Assembly: GCF_028290625.1 (NCBI RefSeq)
Contig: NZ_JAQGJM010000036.1
Span: 1-64,000, forward strand
Reading direction: 5' to 3'
DNA from: Devosia sp.
GTDB taxonomy: Bacteria; Pseudomonadota; Alphaproteobacteria; Rhizobiales; Devosiaceae
Length of the DNA stretch: 64,000 bases
Numbering within the stretch: the first letter of the stretch is position 1; every line of letters starts with the position of its first letter. This document shows positions 35,389-43,481 of this stretch, piece by piece. Both the position numbers and the translations under genes were made by a program. The notes beneath the pieces were generated by a model. It was given only the letters and a program-made list of their open reading frames with translations. It was not told where the DNA came from and searched no databases.

Positions 35389-35522
35389 AGACACCCTCAT
35401 CCGGCGCTGCGCGCCACCTTCTCCCCGACGGGGAGAAGAATAGAAGGATCGCTGCGCTCTCAGGATTCCTCTCCCCGTCGGGGAGAGGGTGGCCGAGCGA
35501 AGCGGAGGCCGGGTGAGGGTGC
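35389..35522. repeat. Palindromic repeat of the CACCCTCATCCG type
   Basis: The ends are inverted (CACCCTCATCCGGC and GCCGGGTGAGGGTG), and the centre holds the hairpin pair CTTCTCCCCGACGGGGAGAAG and CTCTCCCCGTCGGGGAGAG. It lies between the divergent lnt and tsaB genes. Only one copy is in this window; similar repeats are common in alphaproteobacteria. Confidence 0.8.
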
Positions 35523-35565
35523 CTTCCGCCTCGACTCCGCGCGGCACTCGGGCTAGAGCGGTGCC

Positions 35566-36174
35566 ATGTCCTTGCCCATCACGCTCGCCATCGACACCGC
35601 CGCGCCGCGCCTGCAACTCGCCGTGCTGCGCGCCGATGGCACCACCGATATCTCCATCGACGATATCGCAACCGGCCACGCCGAATTGATCTTCGACCGT
35701 ATCGCCACGCTCCTGGCCCGCAACAATCTCGGCTATCCCGATCTCGGCCGCGTCGCCGTCACCACCGGTCCTGGCTCCTTCACCGGCCTGCGCATCGGCC
35801 TGTCGGCCGCTCGCGGCATTGCGCTGGCGCGCAACATTCCCGCCATCGGCATTCCAAGCCTTCTGGCCCTGTCGCTGTCCGCCAGCGGCCCATCGACCGT
35901 GCTGCTCGATGCGCGGCGTGACGAAGCCTATTTCCAGATGTTTGTTGGGCCGGGACAGCCGATCAGCAAAGCGGATATCGTGCCCATGGCGATCGCCCAG
36001 GCCGCGATCGTGCCCGGAACCACGCTAATCTCCTCGCCTTTTGTCGATATCGCTCTGGTGGCGCGCTATGGCGCTGCGGCCGATCCGAGCCTACATCCAC
36101 CTGAACCCGATTATGTGCGCGATGCCGATGCCAAGCCGCAATCGGCGGCGCGCATTGCGAGGCTGACGCCATGA
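35566..36174 (+). CDS. tsaB: tRNA threonylcarbamoyladenosine biosynthesis protein TsaB
   Basis: TsaB is the non-catalytic ASKHA-fold partner of TsaD in making t6A37 of tRNA. This 202-residue protein has the N-terminal strand ITLAIDTAAPRLQLAVL, the motif VAVTTGPGSFTGLRIGLSAARGIALA (residues about 61-88, first half quoted), and IPSLLALS. It lacks the metal-binding histidines of TsaD. Its end overlaps rimI by 4 nt, forming the tsaB-rimI-fur-plsC unit. Confidence 0.95.
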   Translation: MSLPITLAIDTAAPRLQLAVLRADGTTDISIDDIATGHAELIFDRIATLLARNNLGYPDLGRVAVTTGPGSFTGLRIGLSAARGIALARNIPAIGIPSLLALSLSASGPSTVLLDARRDEAYFQMFVGPGQPISKADIVPMAIAQAAIVPGTTLISSPFVDIALVARYGAAADPSLHPPEPDYVRDADAKPQSAARIARLTP

Positions 36175-36650
36175 TGAAACTCTGGATGGCCCCCGGCGGC
36201 CTGCATATCGAACCCGGCCAGTCCAATGATGCGGGCGATTTGGCGCGCATCCACGCCAAGGGGTTTTACCGCGGCTGGCCGCGCGAGGAATTCATCGGCT
36301 TTCTCACCGAGCCGTCGACGCCGCTCTACGTGGCCTGCGACGCCAAGCGCCGCATTGCGGGTTTCGCGCTGATCCGCCACGCTGCCGACGAGGCCGAATT
36401 GCTGACCATCGCGGTCGACCCGAAATGGCGCGGCAAGAAGGTTGGCCAGGCGCTGTTGCGCGCCGCCTTCGAGGATTTGCTGCTGACCCCGGCCCGGCGC
36501 ATGTTCCTCGAGGTGGACGAGCAGAACGCCGCCGCGATCCGCCTTTATACCAACCAGGGCTTTGTCCGCGTCGGAACGCGCAACGGCTATTACCCACGCC
36601 CGGACGGATCGGCGGCCACCGCGCTTGTCATGGCACGCGATCTTGGATAA
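36171..36650 (+). CDS. rimI: Ribosomal protein alanine N-acetyltransferase RimI
   Basis: A 159-residue GNAT acetyltransferase that probably acetylates the N-terminus of ribosomal protein S18. The acetyl-CoA loop is VDPKWRGKKVGQALL (about residues 83-97), and the C-terminal FLEVDEQNAAAIRLYTNQGF and NGYYPRPDG are characteristic. The ATG at 36171 overlaps the tsaB stop (ATGA), indicating translational coupling. Position after tsaB supports RimI over other GNATs. Confidence 0.9.
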   Translation: MMKLWMAPGGLHIEPGQSNDAGDLARIHAKGFYRGWPREEFIGFLTEPSTPLYVACDAKRRIAGFALIRHAADEAELLTIAVDPKWRGKKVGQALLRAAFEDLLLTPARRMFLEVDEQNAAAIRLYTNQGFVRVGTRNGYYPRPDGSAATALVMARDLG

Positions 36651-36685
36651 CCCCGTTTGATGGGTATGCATTTTGGGGCAATCGC

Positions 36686-37132
36686 GTGAGCAAGAGCCAG
36701 ACCGATCCGACGCTCGAGGAAGCCTGCGTCGCCAAGGGCATGCGCATGACCGACCAGCGCCGCGTCATCGCCCGGGTCATCGAGGCTGCCTCCGACCATC
36801 CCGATGTCGAGGAACTCTATCGCCGCGCCTCGGCCGTGGACGACCGCATTTCGCTGTCGACCGTCTATCGTACCGTCAACCTGTTCGAAGAGGCGGGCCT
36901 CGTCACCAAGCACGATTTCAAGGACGGCCGCGCCCGCTTCGAGCTGATCCCCGACGAACACCACGATCACCTGATCGATATCCGTTCCGGTAAGGTCATC
37001 GAGTTCCGCAACGAGGAAATTGAGGCCATCCAGGACGTTATCGCCCGCAAACTGGGCTATCGGCTGGTTGATCACCGCCTCGAGCTTTATGCCGTGCCGC
37101 TGGAGGTAAAAGACAAGGACGGCAAGCCATGA
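36686..37132 (+). CDS. fur: Fur/Mur-family transcriptional regulator
   Basis: A 148-residue metal-responsive repressor. The winged-helix part has GMRMTDQRRVIARVIEAA and SLSTVYRTVNLFEEAGLV, and the metal-binding region carries HHDHLIDIRSGKVIEF. The C-terminal CxxC zinc site of many Fur proteins is absent. Residues resemble rhizobial Mur (manganese-responsive Fur) more than Irr, because the heme-regulatory CP motif is missing; whether it senses iron or manganese is undecided. GTG 36686 is the only start near the family N-terminus. It overlaps plsC by 4 nt. Confidence 0.93.
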   Translation: MSKSQTDPTLEEACVAKGMRMTDQRRVIARVIEAASDHPDVEELYRRASAVDDRISLSTVYRTVNLFEEAGLVTKHDFKDGRARFELIPDEHHDHLIDIRSGKVIEFRNEEIEAIQDVIARKLGYRLVDHRLELYAVPLEVKDKDGKP

Positions 37133-37935
37133 TGCTGTTTCGCTCGCTGTTCTTCGTCTTCGTCTACATTCCCGTGCTGATCGTCGTCATTCCGGCGCAA
37201 GCGTTGGTCAATGCGCTGCACCTACCGTTCTGGAACGTCATTCCGCGCTTTTTCCACCGCGTCGGCTGCATCTTCCTCGGCCTGCGGGTTCGGGTCATCG
37301 GCCAGCCGGCAACCGGCCGCGCGACGCTGCTGGTGTCCAACCACATCTCCTGGACCGATATTATCGCCATCGGCTCGGTGGCCGATGTCACCTTCGTGGC
37401 CAAGCGCGAAGTGGGCGAGTGGTTCTTCGTCGGCATGATGGCGCGGCTGCAAAAGACCATCTTCGTCGATCGCACCCGCCGCAGCGATGCCGTGCGCACC
37501 AGCCGCGAAATGGGCAAGCACATGGCCGGCGGCAACGCGGTGCTGCTGTTTGCCGAAGGCCAGTCCGATATCGGCACCCATGTGCTGCCGTTCCGCTCCG
37601 CCCTGGTGGGCGCGGCCCAGATCGCCATGATCGAGGCCGGCGCCACCGATGTGCTGATCCAGCCGCTGACCATCGCCTATACGCGGCTGCAGGGCCTGCC
37701 GGTCAGCCGCAACGAGCGGTCCTTGATCGCCTGGGTCAAATCCAAGTCGCTCAAGCAGAACATAAGCGAAATCCTCTCCGGCGGGGTCAAGGACGTTACC
37801 GTGGCCTTCGGTACGCCTATGGCGCTGGGCGAGGGCGCCGACCGCAAGGCGGTGAGCAAGGCCGCCGAAAACGAGGTGCGGCGCACGCTGGTGGCGCTCA
37901 ATCGCGGCCGGGACCTGCCCGACATCGCCGCCTGA
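37129..37935 (+). CDS. plsC: 1-acyl-sn-glycerol-3-phosphate acyltransferase
   Basis: A 268-residue PlsC-family acyltransferase that makes phosphatidic acid or a related lipid. An N-terminal membrane segment (FFVFVYIPVLIVVIPAQAL) is followed by the HX4D catalytic motif in SNHISWTD (about residue 72) and a motif III variant FAEGQSDIGTHVLPF, where most members have FPEGTRS. The Thr-to-Gln change suggests a variant subfamily, also seen in ornithine-lipid or short-chain acyltransferases. It overlaps fur by 4 nt (ATGA) and ends the tsaB operon. Confidence 0.88.
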   Translation: MMLFRSLFFVFVYIPVLIVVIPAQALVNALHLPFWNVIPRFFHRVGCIFLGLRVRVIGQPATGRATLLVSNHISWTDIIAIGSVADVTFVAKREVGEWFFVGMMARLQKTIFVDRTRRSDAVRTSREMGKHMAGGNAVLLFAEGQSDIGTHVLPFRSALVGAAQIAMIEAGATDVLIQPLTIAYTRLQGLPVSRNERSLIAWVKSKSLKQNISEILSGGVKDVTVAFGTPMALGEGADRKAVSKAAENEVRRTLVALNRGRDLPDIAA

Positions 37936-38036
37936 CCGCGGAAAGATAAAACCCCACGGGTTAAGCCTAACGACGGCCTCCGCTTGGGCGTTAAGCTTTG
38001 ATTAGCTATATCGTCGGCACGGTTCAGGAGGCGACG

Positions 38037-38219
38037 ATGATGGTGATGATCGGACAGATATTGGCGATGTGGCTGATTGTCGGCTGGACCATCGTGTGGT
38101 TCGTGCGCGACGAGAAGCGTCGCTACGACGCCGTGCTTCGCGCCAAGGCCATGCACTTCGCCAAGGCCCCGCATTACCGCCATCCCGAGCCCCAAGAGCC
38201 GGAAATCTTCGGGCTCTAA
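38037..38219 (+). CDS. Small single-pass membrane protein, unknown function
   Basis: A 60-residue protein with one transmembrane helix (MVMIGQILAMWLIVGWTIVW), then the basic stretch RDEKRRYDAVLRAKAM and a tail PEPQEPEIFGL. AGGAGG at 38026-38031 supports ATG 38037; the upstream TTG at 37998 has no such site. It follows plsC by about 100 nt and precedes a palindromic repeat. I do not recognise a family. Confidence 0.65.
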   Translation: MMVMIGQILAMWLIVGWTIVWFVRDEKRRYDAVLRAKAMHFAKAPHYRHPEPQEPEIFGL

Positions 38220-38314
38220 GGCCCTCTCGCCGCTAACATTCAATTGCCGCCCCTGGGCCACGCCGCCACGGTGCATCTAGACTCGCCGTTGCGCTGTTTC
38301 GCTGCATTGGTTTC

Positions 38315-38411
38315 CCCACCCACCGCCCTTCCCGCGGGCTTGACCCGCGGGCCTCTCGCCACTCGTGCCAGATTGAGGGTGGCCCGCGGATCAAGTCCGC
38401 GGGAAGGCGGA
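38315..38411. repeat. Dispersed palindromic repeat, family B copy 2
   Basis: Arms CCCGCGGGCTTGACCCGCGG and CCCGCGGATCAAGTCCGCGG with flanking CTTCC..GGAAG are separated by about 30 nt. Related copies are at 12127 and 55733. Confidence 0.88.
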
Positions 38412-38486
38412 GATGGGATGCGCGGTTGTGAGAAGGCGATAACTGGGCGCCGATTTGGAGCTCGCCCACTCCAATGGCAAATTCAC

Positions 38487-38732
38487 CTACCCCAGATTGG
38501 CCTTGAGCCGCGTCACGATGGCGGCGGCCTTGAGCATCAGTGCCATGTCCACGTCGCCCTCGCTCTTGGACTCGGCGAATTGCGCCCAGACCGGAATGAA
38601 CAGTTCGTGGTCTGTCTCGTGGCCATCGAGGCTTTCGCGCAGGATCACGCGCACCTTGCCGGTCACCCTGCCCTTGAGGTGGGGGTGGTCATGTTTTTCA
38701 GTCACGGCAATGTCGATCAGTTCATGCGGCAA
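38487..38732 (-). CDS. Small conserved-looking hypothetical protein
   Basis: A frame of 81 residues rich in charged residues (LPHELIDIAVTEKHDHPHLK, then TGKVRVILRESLDGHETDHE and a helix ending IVTRLKANLG). TTG 38732 has AGGAG 8 nt upstream, which is better than the distal GTG at 38786. The composition is not that of a random shadow frame. No family recognised. It lies just downstream of pncB on the same strand. Confidence 0.55.
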   Translation of the reverse strand: MPHELIDIAVTEKHDHPHLKGRVTGKVRVILRESLDGHETDHELFIPVWAQFAESKSEGDVDMALMLKAAAIVTRLKANLG

Positions 38733-38857
38733 GGCTTTGGCTCCTGTGGGAGCCCCCGCGCCGGAAACTAGTCGCGGATGGTTCACGCCTCCTTAACGGC
38801 GCATGCCGCCCGGAAGTTCTCCACAGTGGAACTTATTCTTACCCTGTGCCCGCCGCA

Positions 38858-40165
38858 TCACACCTTTACGGCATGTTCCACCCTGCCGGCATCGCCGAAA
38901 AGGCGCAGATAGCGGGCGATTTCCTCCGGCGTCCCGGTGGCCTTGGCCGGATTGTCGCTCAGCTTGACCGCCGGATGCCCATTGGCCTCGCTGACCTTGA
39001 TGACGATCGAAATCGGATCGAGACCGGTATTGAGATCGGGCGAGCAGCCCTCGAAGTCATTGGTCAGGTTGGTGCCCCAGCCAAAGGCCATGCGCACCTT
39101 GCCGTCGAAATGCAGGTACGCTTCCTCGATCATGTCGACGTCCAGCCCGTCCGAGAAAATCAGCAGCTTTTCGCGCGGATCGCGGCCGCGTTCCTTCCAC
39201 CAGGCGATGATGCGCTCGCCGCCCTCGATGGCGGGGGCACTGTCCGGCCGGAACCCGGTCCAGTCGGCGACCCAGTCGGGCGCGTGCTTGAGGAACGAAT
39301 CGGTACCAAAAGCGTCTGGCAGCACGATCTTGAGATTGCCGCCATAATAGCTCTCCCAGTCCTGCAGCACCTGGTAGGGCGAGGCGATCAGCTGTTCGTC
39401 GGTTTTCGACAGCGCGGCCAGCACCATCGGCAGCTCGTGCGCATTGGTGCCCAGCGCTTCGAGGTCATTGTCCATCGCCAGCTTGACGTTGGAGGTGCCG
39501 CTAAAGGCCTCGCCAATGCCTTCCTTGAGCGCCTCGACGCACCAGCGTTGCCACAGGAACGAGTGGCGGCGGCGGGTGCCGAAATCGGAAATCTTGAGAT
39601 CGGGCAGCTTTTGCAGCCGCTCCACCTTTTCCCACATCTTGGCCTTGGCGCGGGCATAGAGCACGTCGAGCGCGAATGGCCCGTAATGCTTCATCGCCGC
39701 GCGACTGCGCAGCTCGTTGATGATCGCCAGCGCCGGGATTTCCCACATCGAGGTTTCGAGCCACGAGCCGGCAAATTCCAGCACGAACTGCCCGTCGCGC
39801 TTTTCGAGGTGGTATTCCGGCAGGCTGAATGTTTCGAGCCATTTCAGGAACCCTGGCTCGAAAATCTGCTGGGAGCCATAAAAACTGTTACCCGCCAGCC
39901 AGATCATTTCCTTCTTGGAAAACCGCACGCTACGGGCGTTGTCGAGCTGGGCGCGCAATTCCTGCTCGTCGATTTCCTCGGCCAAAAGCACGGTTTTGGT
40001 GCGGTTGATCAGCGAGAAGGTGGCGTTGACCTTGGGATAGAGCCCCCAGATCATCTGCAGCATGAGCAGCTTGTAGAAGTCCGTGTCGAGCAGGCTCCGC
40101 ACGATCGGATCGAGCTTCCAGGTGTGGTTGTAAACCCGCCGGGCAATATCGGTATACGTCGCCAT
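38858..40165 (-). CDS. pncB: Nicotinate phosphoribosyltransferase
   Basis: PncB joins nicotinate to PRPP to make NaMN in NAD salvage. The 435-residue protein has the N-terminus LLDTDFYKLLMLQMIW, the domain motif FGTRRRHSFLWQ near residue 200, FSGTSNVKLAMDND, and FGWGTNLTND near the C-terminus for the phosphoribosyl site. ATG 40165 fits the family. Monocistronic between a hypothetical gene and a convergent or tandem gene on the same strand. Confidence 0.96.
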   Translation of the reverse strand: MATYTDIARRVYNHTWKLDPIVRSLLDTDFYKLLMLQMIWGLYPKVNATFSLINRTKTVLLAEEIDEQELRAQLDNARSVRFSKKEMIWLAGNSFYGSQQIFEPGFLKWLETFSLPEYHLEKRDGQFVLEFAGSWLETSMWEIPALAIINELRSRAAMKHYGPFALDVLYARAKAKMWEKVERLQKLPDLKISDFGTRRRHSFLWQRWCVEALKEGIGEAFSGTSNVKLAMDNDLEALGTNAHELPMVLAALSKTDEQLIASPYQVLQDWESYYGGNLKIVLPDAFGTDSFLKHAPDWVADWTGFRPDSAPAIEGGERIIAWWKERGRDPREKLLIFSDGLDVDMIEEAYLHFDGKVRMAFGWGTNLTNDFEGCSPDLNTGLDPISIVIKVSEANGHPAVKLSDNPAKATGTPEEIARYLRLFGDAGRVEHAVKV

Positions 40166-40281
40166 CGGGATCCCGCCTGCTCAAAAATGCGCCACGCTTT
40201 TAGCGTGCTGAAGCCATGATGGAAAGGTGCGGAACGGCCAGAACCGTTCGGTTGGGAGTGAGTGGCTCAAGGATTTTGGGC

Positions 40282-41433
40282 CTACTCTCGCCCCAGTTGA
40301 AACCGCTCGAACCGCCCCAGCGCGTCCTCGATCGCCGCCTTCACCTCGACGCTCTGGTCCTCCAGCCACGTCCATTTCTGCACCAGCAGTTTACCCGCCG
40401 CGCGGTCGGTCTTCAAATCCAGCGCCGCGACGATGCGGTCGCCTACCAGCACCGGCAGGGCGAAATAGCCGTACTGGCGCTTGGCCGCCGGCACATAGGC
40501 CTCGAAAATATGATCATAGCCGAAAAACGCGCTCAGCCGCTTGCGCTGGATGATCAGCGGATCGAACGGCGACAGGATATGCACCAGTCCCGCCGGTTCG
40601 TGCACCGCCTCCAGCACTTCGGGCGCCACCCAGTGCTGCGCTTTCGGCACATGCTCCAGATGCACCGGCACCAGCAGCTTGCGCCGCACCCGGTTCTCGA
40701 TCAGTGCCCGGACCGCCGGCTTGCTGGGCGCGTCGAGATGGCAGATTGAATCCAGACCTACGACACCCTGCGATGTCAGCGCCCGCTCCAGCAGGTACTC
40801 GGCCACCTGTCTTGAGCTTGGCGGCTTCGGCGCTTGCTCCCAGCCGAAATGCCGCTCCATCAGCTCGTAGCTCTTGAGCATGCCCTGGCGGGCGCTGATC
40901 GTTACCAGGCCCTGGTAGAACGCCAGTTGCAGCGCCCGCTTGGACGGCTTGCGGCTGGCCCAGGGATGATCCTTTTCCACCAGTTCGTCATCGTCGATAT
41001 CGCGGATCGACAGCGCCCCATCACTCTTGATCCGCTTGATCACTTTCTTGATCTCGGCCGGGGTGACGCTGCCGAACCAGCCGCCACCTTTGGCCCGATA
41101 GGCCTTCATGGCCGGCAGGAAAAACCGCAGGTCGCGCGTCGGCACATAGGCCAGCGCGTGGGTCCAGTATTCGAACACCGATTTATCCACCGACTGCGCC
41201 TGGGTCAGGTGCGCGCGCCGATAATCGGGGATGCGGGAGTAAAGGATGTGATGGTGGCAGCGCTCGATCACATTGATGGTGTCGATCTGCACATAACCCA
41301 GATGCTCGACCGCCCGCCGCGTCGCCTCCGGTCCCTCGCCGAACGGATTGGACGTATCCAGCCGCTGCGCCCGCAGCCAGATGGCACGAGCAAAGGCAGG
41401 TTCGATGGCATGAGAGAGTTTTTTGGCTGACAC
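40282..41433 (-). CDS. YcaQ/AlkX-type winged-helix DNA glycosylase
   Basis: A 384-residue HTH_42 family protein (YcaQ-like). In this family catalysis uses a Q-hydrophobic-Q or Q-hydrophobic-D motif; here VQIDTINVIERCHHH provides QID, as in E. coli YcaQ, which unhooks interstrand crosslinks. Other family blocks are YVPTRDLRFFLPAM, the winged-helix AEYLLERALTSQGVVGL, and HILSPFDPLIIQRKR. GTG 41433 has AGGA 7 nt upstream and starts MSAKKLSHAIEPAFARA; the long upstream extension is dropped. Function by homology. Confidence 0.85.
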   Translation of the reverse strand: MSAKKLSHAIEPAFARAIWLRAQRLDTSNPFGEGPEATRRAVEHLGYVQIDTINVIERCHHHILYSRIPDYRRAHLTQAQSVDKSVFEYWTHALAYVPTRDLRFFLPAMKAYRAKGGGWFGSVTPAEIKKVIKRIKSDGALSIRDIDDDELVEKDHPWASRKPSKRALQLAFYQGLVTISARQGMLKSYELMERHFGWEQAPKPPSSRQVAEYLLERALTSQGVVGLDSICHLDAPSKPAVRALIENRVRRKLLVPVHLEHVPKAQHWVAPEVLEAVHEPAGLVHILSPFDPLIIQRKRLSAFFGYDHIFEAYVPAAKRQYGYFALPVLVGDRIVAALDLKTDRAAGKLLVQKWTWLEDQSVEVKAAIEDALGRFERFQLGRE

Positions 41434-41451
41434 TGCGAAATCCTGCGCAAT

Positions 41452-41766
41452 ATGCTGGAGGTGAATGGCCGTAACGGCGGGAGGAAGACTATCCGCGACG
41501 CAGCTCAAATTAGCCTGTTCAAAGCCATTCGCGCCATCCTGCTCGACCAATGGGACCCCATCGGCATTACCGAAACCGGTGGCCCGCCGGGCGAATATGA
41601 CAGTTACGTCTGGCCCATCGTTGCCATGGTTCAGCGCGCCGCAACACCCGAAAACATCGCCGCCCACTTGCTGCAGGTCGAGCGTTCATCGATTGGCCTG
41701 CCCGGCGACGAGGCCCGCAGCCTGGCCGTGGCGCGGCTGCTGGCCGTCCTGCCGCAATCCCGATGA
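41452..41766 (+). CDS. Small DUF1871-like protein, unknown function
   Basis: A frame of about 100 residues with the core AILLDQWDPIGITETGGPPG, EYDSYVWPIVAMVQRAA and SSIGLPGDEARSLAVARLL. This pattern (LLxxWDPIGI..EYDxYV..) recurs in small helical proteins of unknown function in many bacteria. The start is uncertain between ATG 41452 and GTG 41461; GGAGGAAG at about 41479 has no standard start codon at proper spacing. It is divergent from the glycosylase gene with almost no gap. Confidence 0.65.
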   Translation: MLEVNGRNGGRKTIRDAAQISLFKAIRAILLDQWDPIGITETGGPPGEYDSYVWPIVAMVQRAATPENIAAHLLQVERSSIGLPGDEARSLAVARLLAVLPQSR

Positions 41767-41821
41767 CAATCCATGCGACGCAACAGTTTTCACCAGACCG
41801 CGCAACGGCTATGACAATCTC

Positions 41822-42166
41822 ATGAACCGAATCGCAATTCTGGCTGCCTGGCTGGCGCTGATCATCATCGCCATCATCACCGTCGGGCCTATCGACATGC
41901 GCCCGGTCAGCGGCGCACCACCGCAATTCGAACGCGCCGTGGCGTTCATGATTGTGGGGTTCCTGTTTGCCCTGGCCTATCCGAAACACATCTGGTGGGC
42001 CGTGCTGGTGGTGGTCTGCGCCACCTTCGGGCTGGAATTGCTGCAAAACCTTCGTCCGGATCGCCATGGCCGCGAGGCCGACGCCCTCGCCAAATTCGCC
42101 GGCGCCGCCATGGGACTGGCGATCGGCTGGCTCGTTGACCAGATCATCGCGCGCCGCGCGAGGTGA
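41822..42166 (+). CDS. VanZ-like family membrane protein
   Basis: A 114-residue protein with three or four hydrophobic helices (IAILAAWLALIIIAIITVG, AVAFMIVGFLFALAYP, WAVLVVVCATFGLELLQ, GAAMGLAIGWLVDQII) and the conserved segment ELLQNLRPDRHGREADALA typical of VanZ-like proteins. These are linked loosely to cell-envelope antibiotic tolerance. ATG 41822 follows a weak ribosome-binding site. It follows the small DUF1871-like gene by 55 nt. Confidence 0.8.
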   Translation: MNRIAILAAWLALIIIAIITVGPIDMRPVSGAPPQFERAVAFMIVGFLFALAYPKHIWWAVLVVVCATFGLELLQNLRPDRHGREADALAKFAGAAMGLAIGWLVDQIIARRAR

Positions 42167-42505
42167 CCTTGTCCACAACCGCGAAGGCTCACGACGCCTC
42201 ACTATTCGCGGCGCCATTCCAGCGCATGCGGGAACCCACTCGGATGACACCGAATAGGTTCCCGCGTGCGCGGGAATGACGTGGTAGTTTTCAGGGCCTC
42301 CCATCGTTTCGTAAACAATGAAAGACTGTCGGAACGTTGCATATGCCGGCTAAACCGGATTGCAGATTCAATCGTGTTTGTGGATGACATCAGTCCGTCT
42401 ACGCTGCGTTGCAGCTACGACGCGACAGCCTTCGCCTGATTGTTCCGCGCAACCTCGTCATGCCCTATCGGGCCTGCCGAGCCGAAGCCGCGGAGCAGCG
42501 AAGGC
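42167..42505. repeat. Gap with family C palindrome (copy 3), no gene
   Basis: The 339-nt gap holds inverted arms around CCATTCCAGCGCATGCGGGA and GTTCCCGCGTGCGCGGGAAT (42206-42280), a degenerate family C copy. The rest, about 42284-42505, is less GC-rich and downstream of the tRNA; I see no gene or clear terminator there. Confidence 0.65.
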
Positions 42506-42581
<76 letters not shown>

Positions 42582-42721
42582 ATTCCATGGGCGTCCGGCG
42601 GGATGTTTCCCTACCGACGCGTGGCGCAACCTAGTGTAGGCTTCCCGCACACGCAAGTGCCTATTTGACACTTTTTTGTATCCCCGGTTTGAGCCTCAAA
42701 CCGGGGAAAAATCGTTATGAA

Positions 42722-43132
42722 TCAGCGGTCGTCGTCGCCGCCGACGTCAAAGGCGAGGTCGTCATCATCGTCTTCTTCTTCGAGGAACACGTCTTCCTCG
42801 TCGTCGGCCAGCTCTTCGTCAACTTCGACGTCGACGTCCTCGGTATCGGGAATTTCTTCCTCGCCCGATTCTTCGGCGTCGGCGTCTTCCAGCGACACGA
42901 TCTCGGGCGCTGCGACGTCTTCGACTTCCTCTTCTTCTTCCGTCTCGTCTTCCTCGTCAGCGACCTTGCGGACGATGGCCGGGGCGGGCTTGGCGGCTAG
43001 GACCGTCTCGAAATACGAGCGCGGATAGGATTTGCCCGTATAGGGGGACACGATCGGATCGTTCCCCAAATCATAGAACTTCTTGCCCGTCTCCGGGTCG
43101 GTGCGTTTGGTGCCGCGTTCGGAACTAGCCAT
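42722..43132 (-). CDS. TIGR02300-family acidic protein (FYDLN acid)
   Basis: A 136-residue protein. The conserved N-terminus GTKRTDPETGKKFYDLGNDP and SPYTGKSYPRSYF define the TIGR02300 family, of unknown function. The C-terminal half is almost entirely Glu and Asp with few other residues (residues about 60-136), so it is strongly acidic and probably disordered. The adjacent tRNA-Ala gene and the downstream divergent cmk gene are the usual neighbours; aroA, normally between it and cmk, is missing. Confidence 0.9.
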   Translation of the reverse strand: MASSERGTKRTDPETGKKFYDLGNDPIVSPYTGKSYPRSYFETVLAAKPAPAIVRKVADEEDETEEEEEVEDVAAPEIVSLEDADAEESGEEEIPDTEDVDVEVDEELADDEEDVFLEEEDDDDDLAFDVGGDDDR

Positions 43133-43146
43133 CGAGGTTCCTTATT

Positions 43147-43236
43147 GAATGGGCGGGCTGCGCCCGCTTGGGATCGAATGGGCGGGCAAGCCCGCTTTGG
43201 ATCGAAAAATGTGCGCGGGCCGGGCCCGCTTCGGTC
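43147..43236. repeat. Tandem array of three 29-bp hairpin repeats
   Basis: Three imperfect copies of GAATGGGCGGGC..GCCCGCTT.GGATC start at 43147, 43176 and about 43204, with a period near 29 nt. Each copy contains a GCGGGC/GCCCGC hairpin. The array begins 15 nt upstream of the FYDLN-acid protein start; the rest of the 349-nt gap to cmk shows no gene. Confidence 0.75.
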
Positions 43237-43481
43237 AGTCCGGTTAGGGGGAAACCATAACCCTGTCAAACCGAAAATGCGCAGACCCGCCCCGCGTTGC
43301 AATGTCGGGCGCACCGGCCATCTTCGCCCAGCCTCGTCCATAAGCAAAGCTCCGGCTCCAGTCTGCTGATCGACCCGATAGGCTGTCACGCGTCACGACG
43401 ACAAGAATTTTCCGGATTGGGCTTTCTCCGGGCCTGCTGATTGTGCCAAAGGATGAGCCGACCAGCTAAGGGGGACTGCAG

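Noticed and set aside
41465..42166. A 233-codon frame that fuses a frame over the DUF1871-like gene to the VanZ-like protein
   Set aside because: Only the part after ATG 41822 has family features; the first part is an alternate frame of another gene.
42284..42505. Integrative element using the tRNA-Ala 3' end as attachment site
   Set aside because: No integrase gene, no duplicated tRNA end and no boundary repeat are visible.
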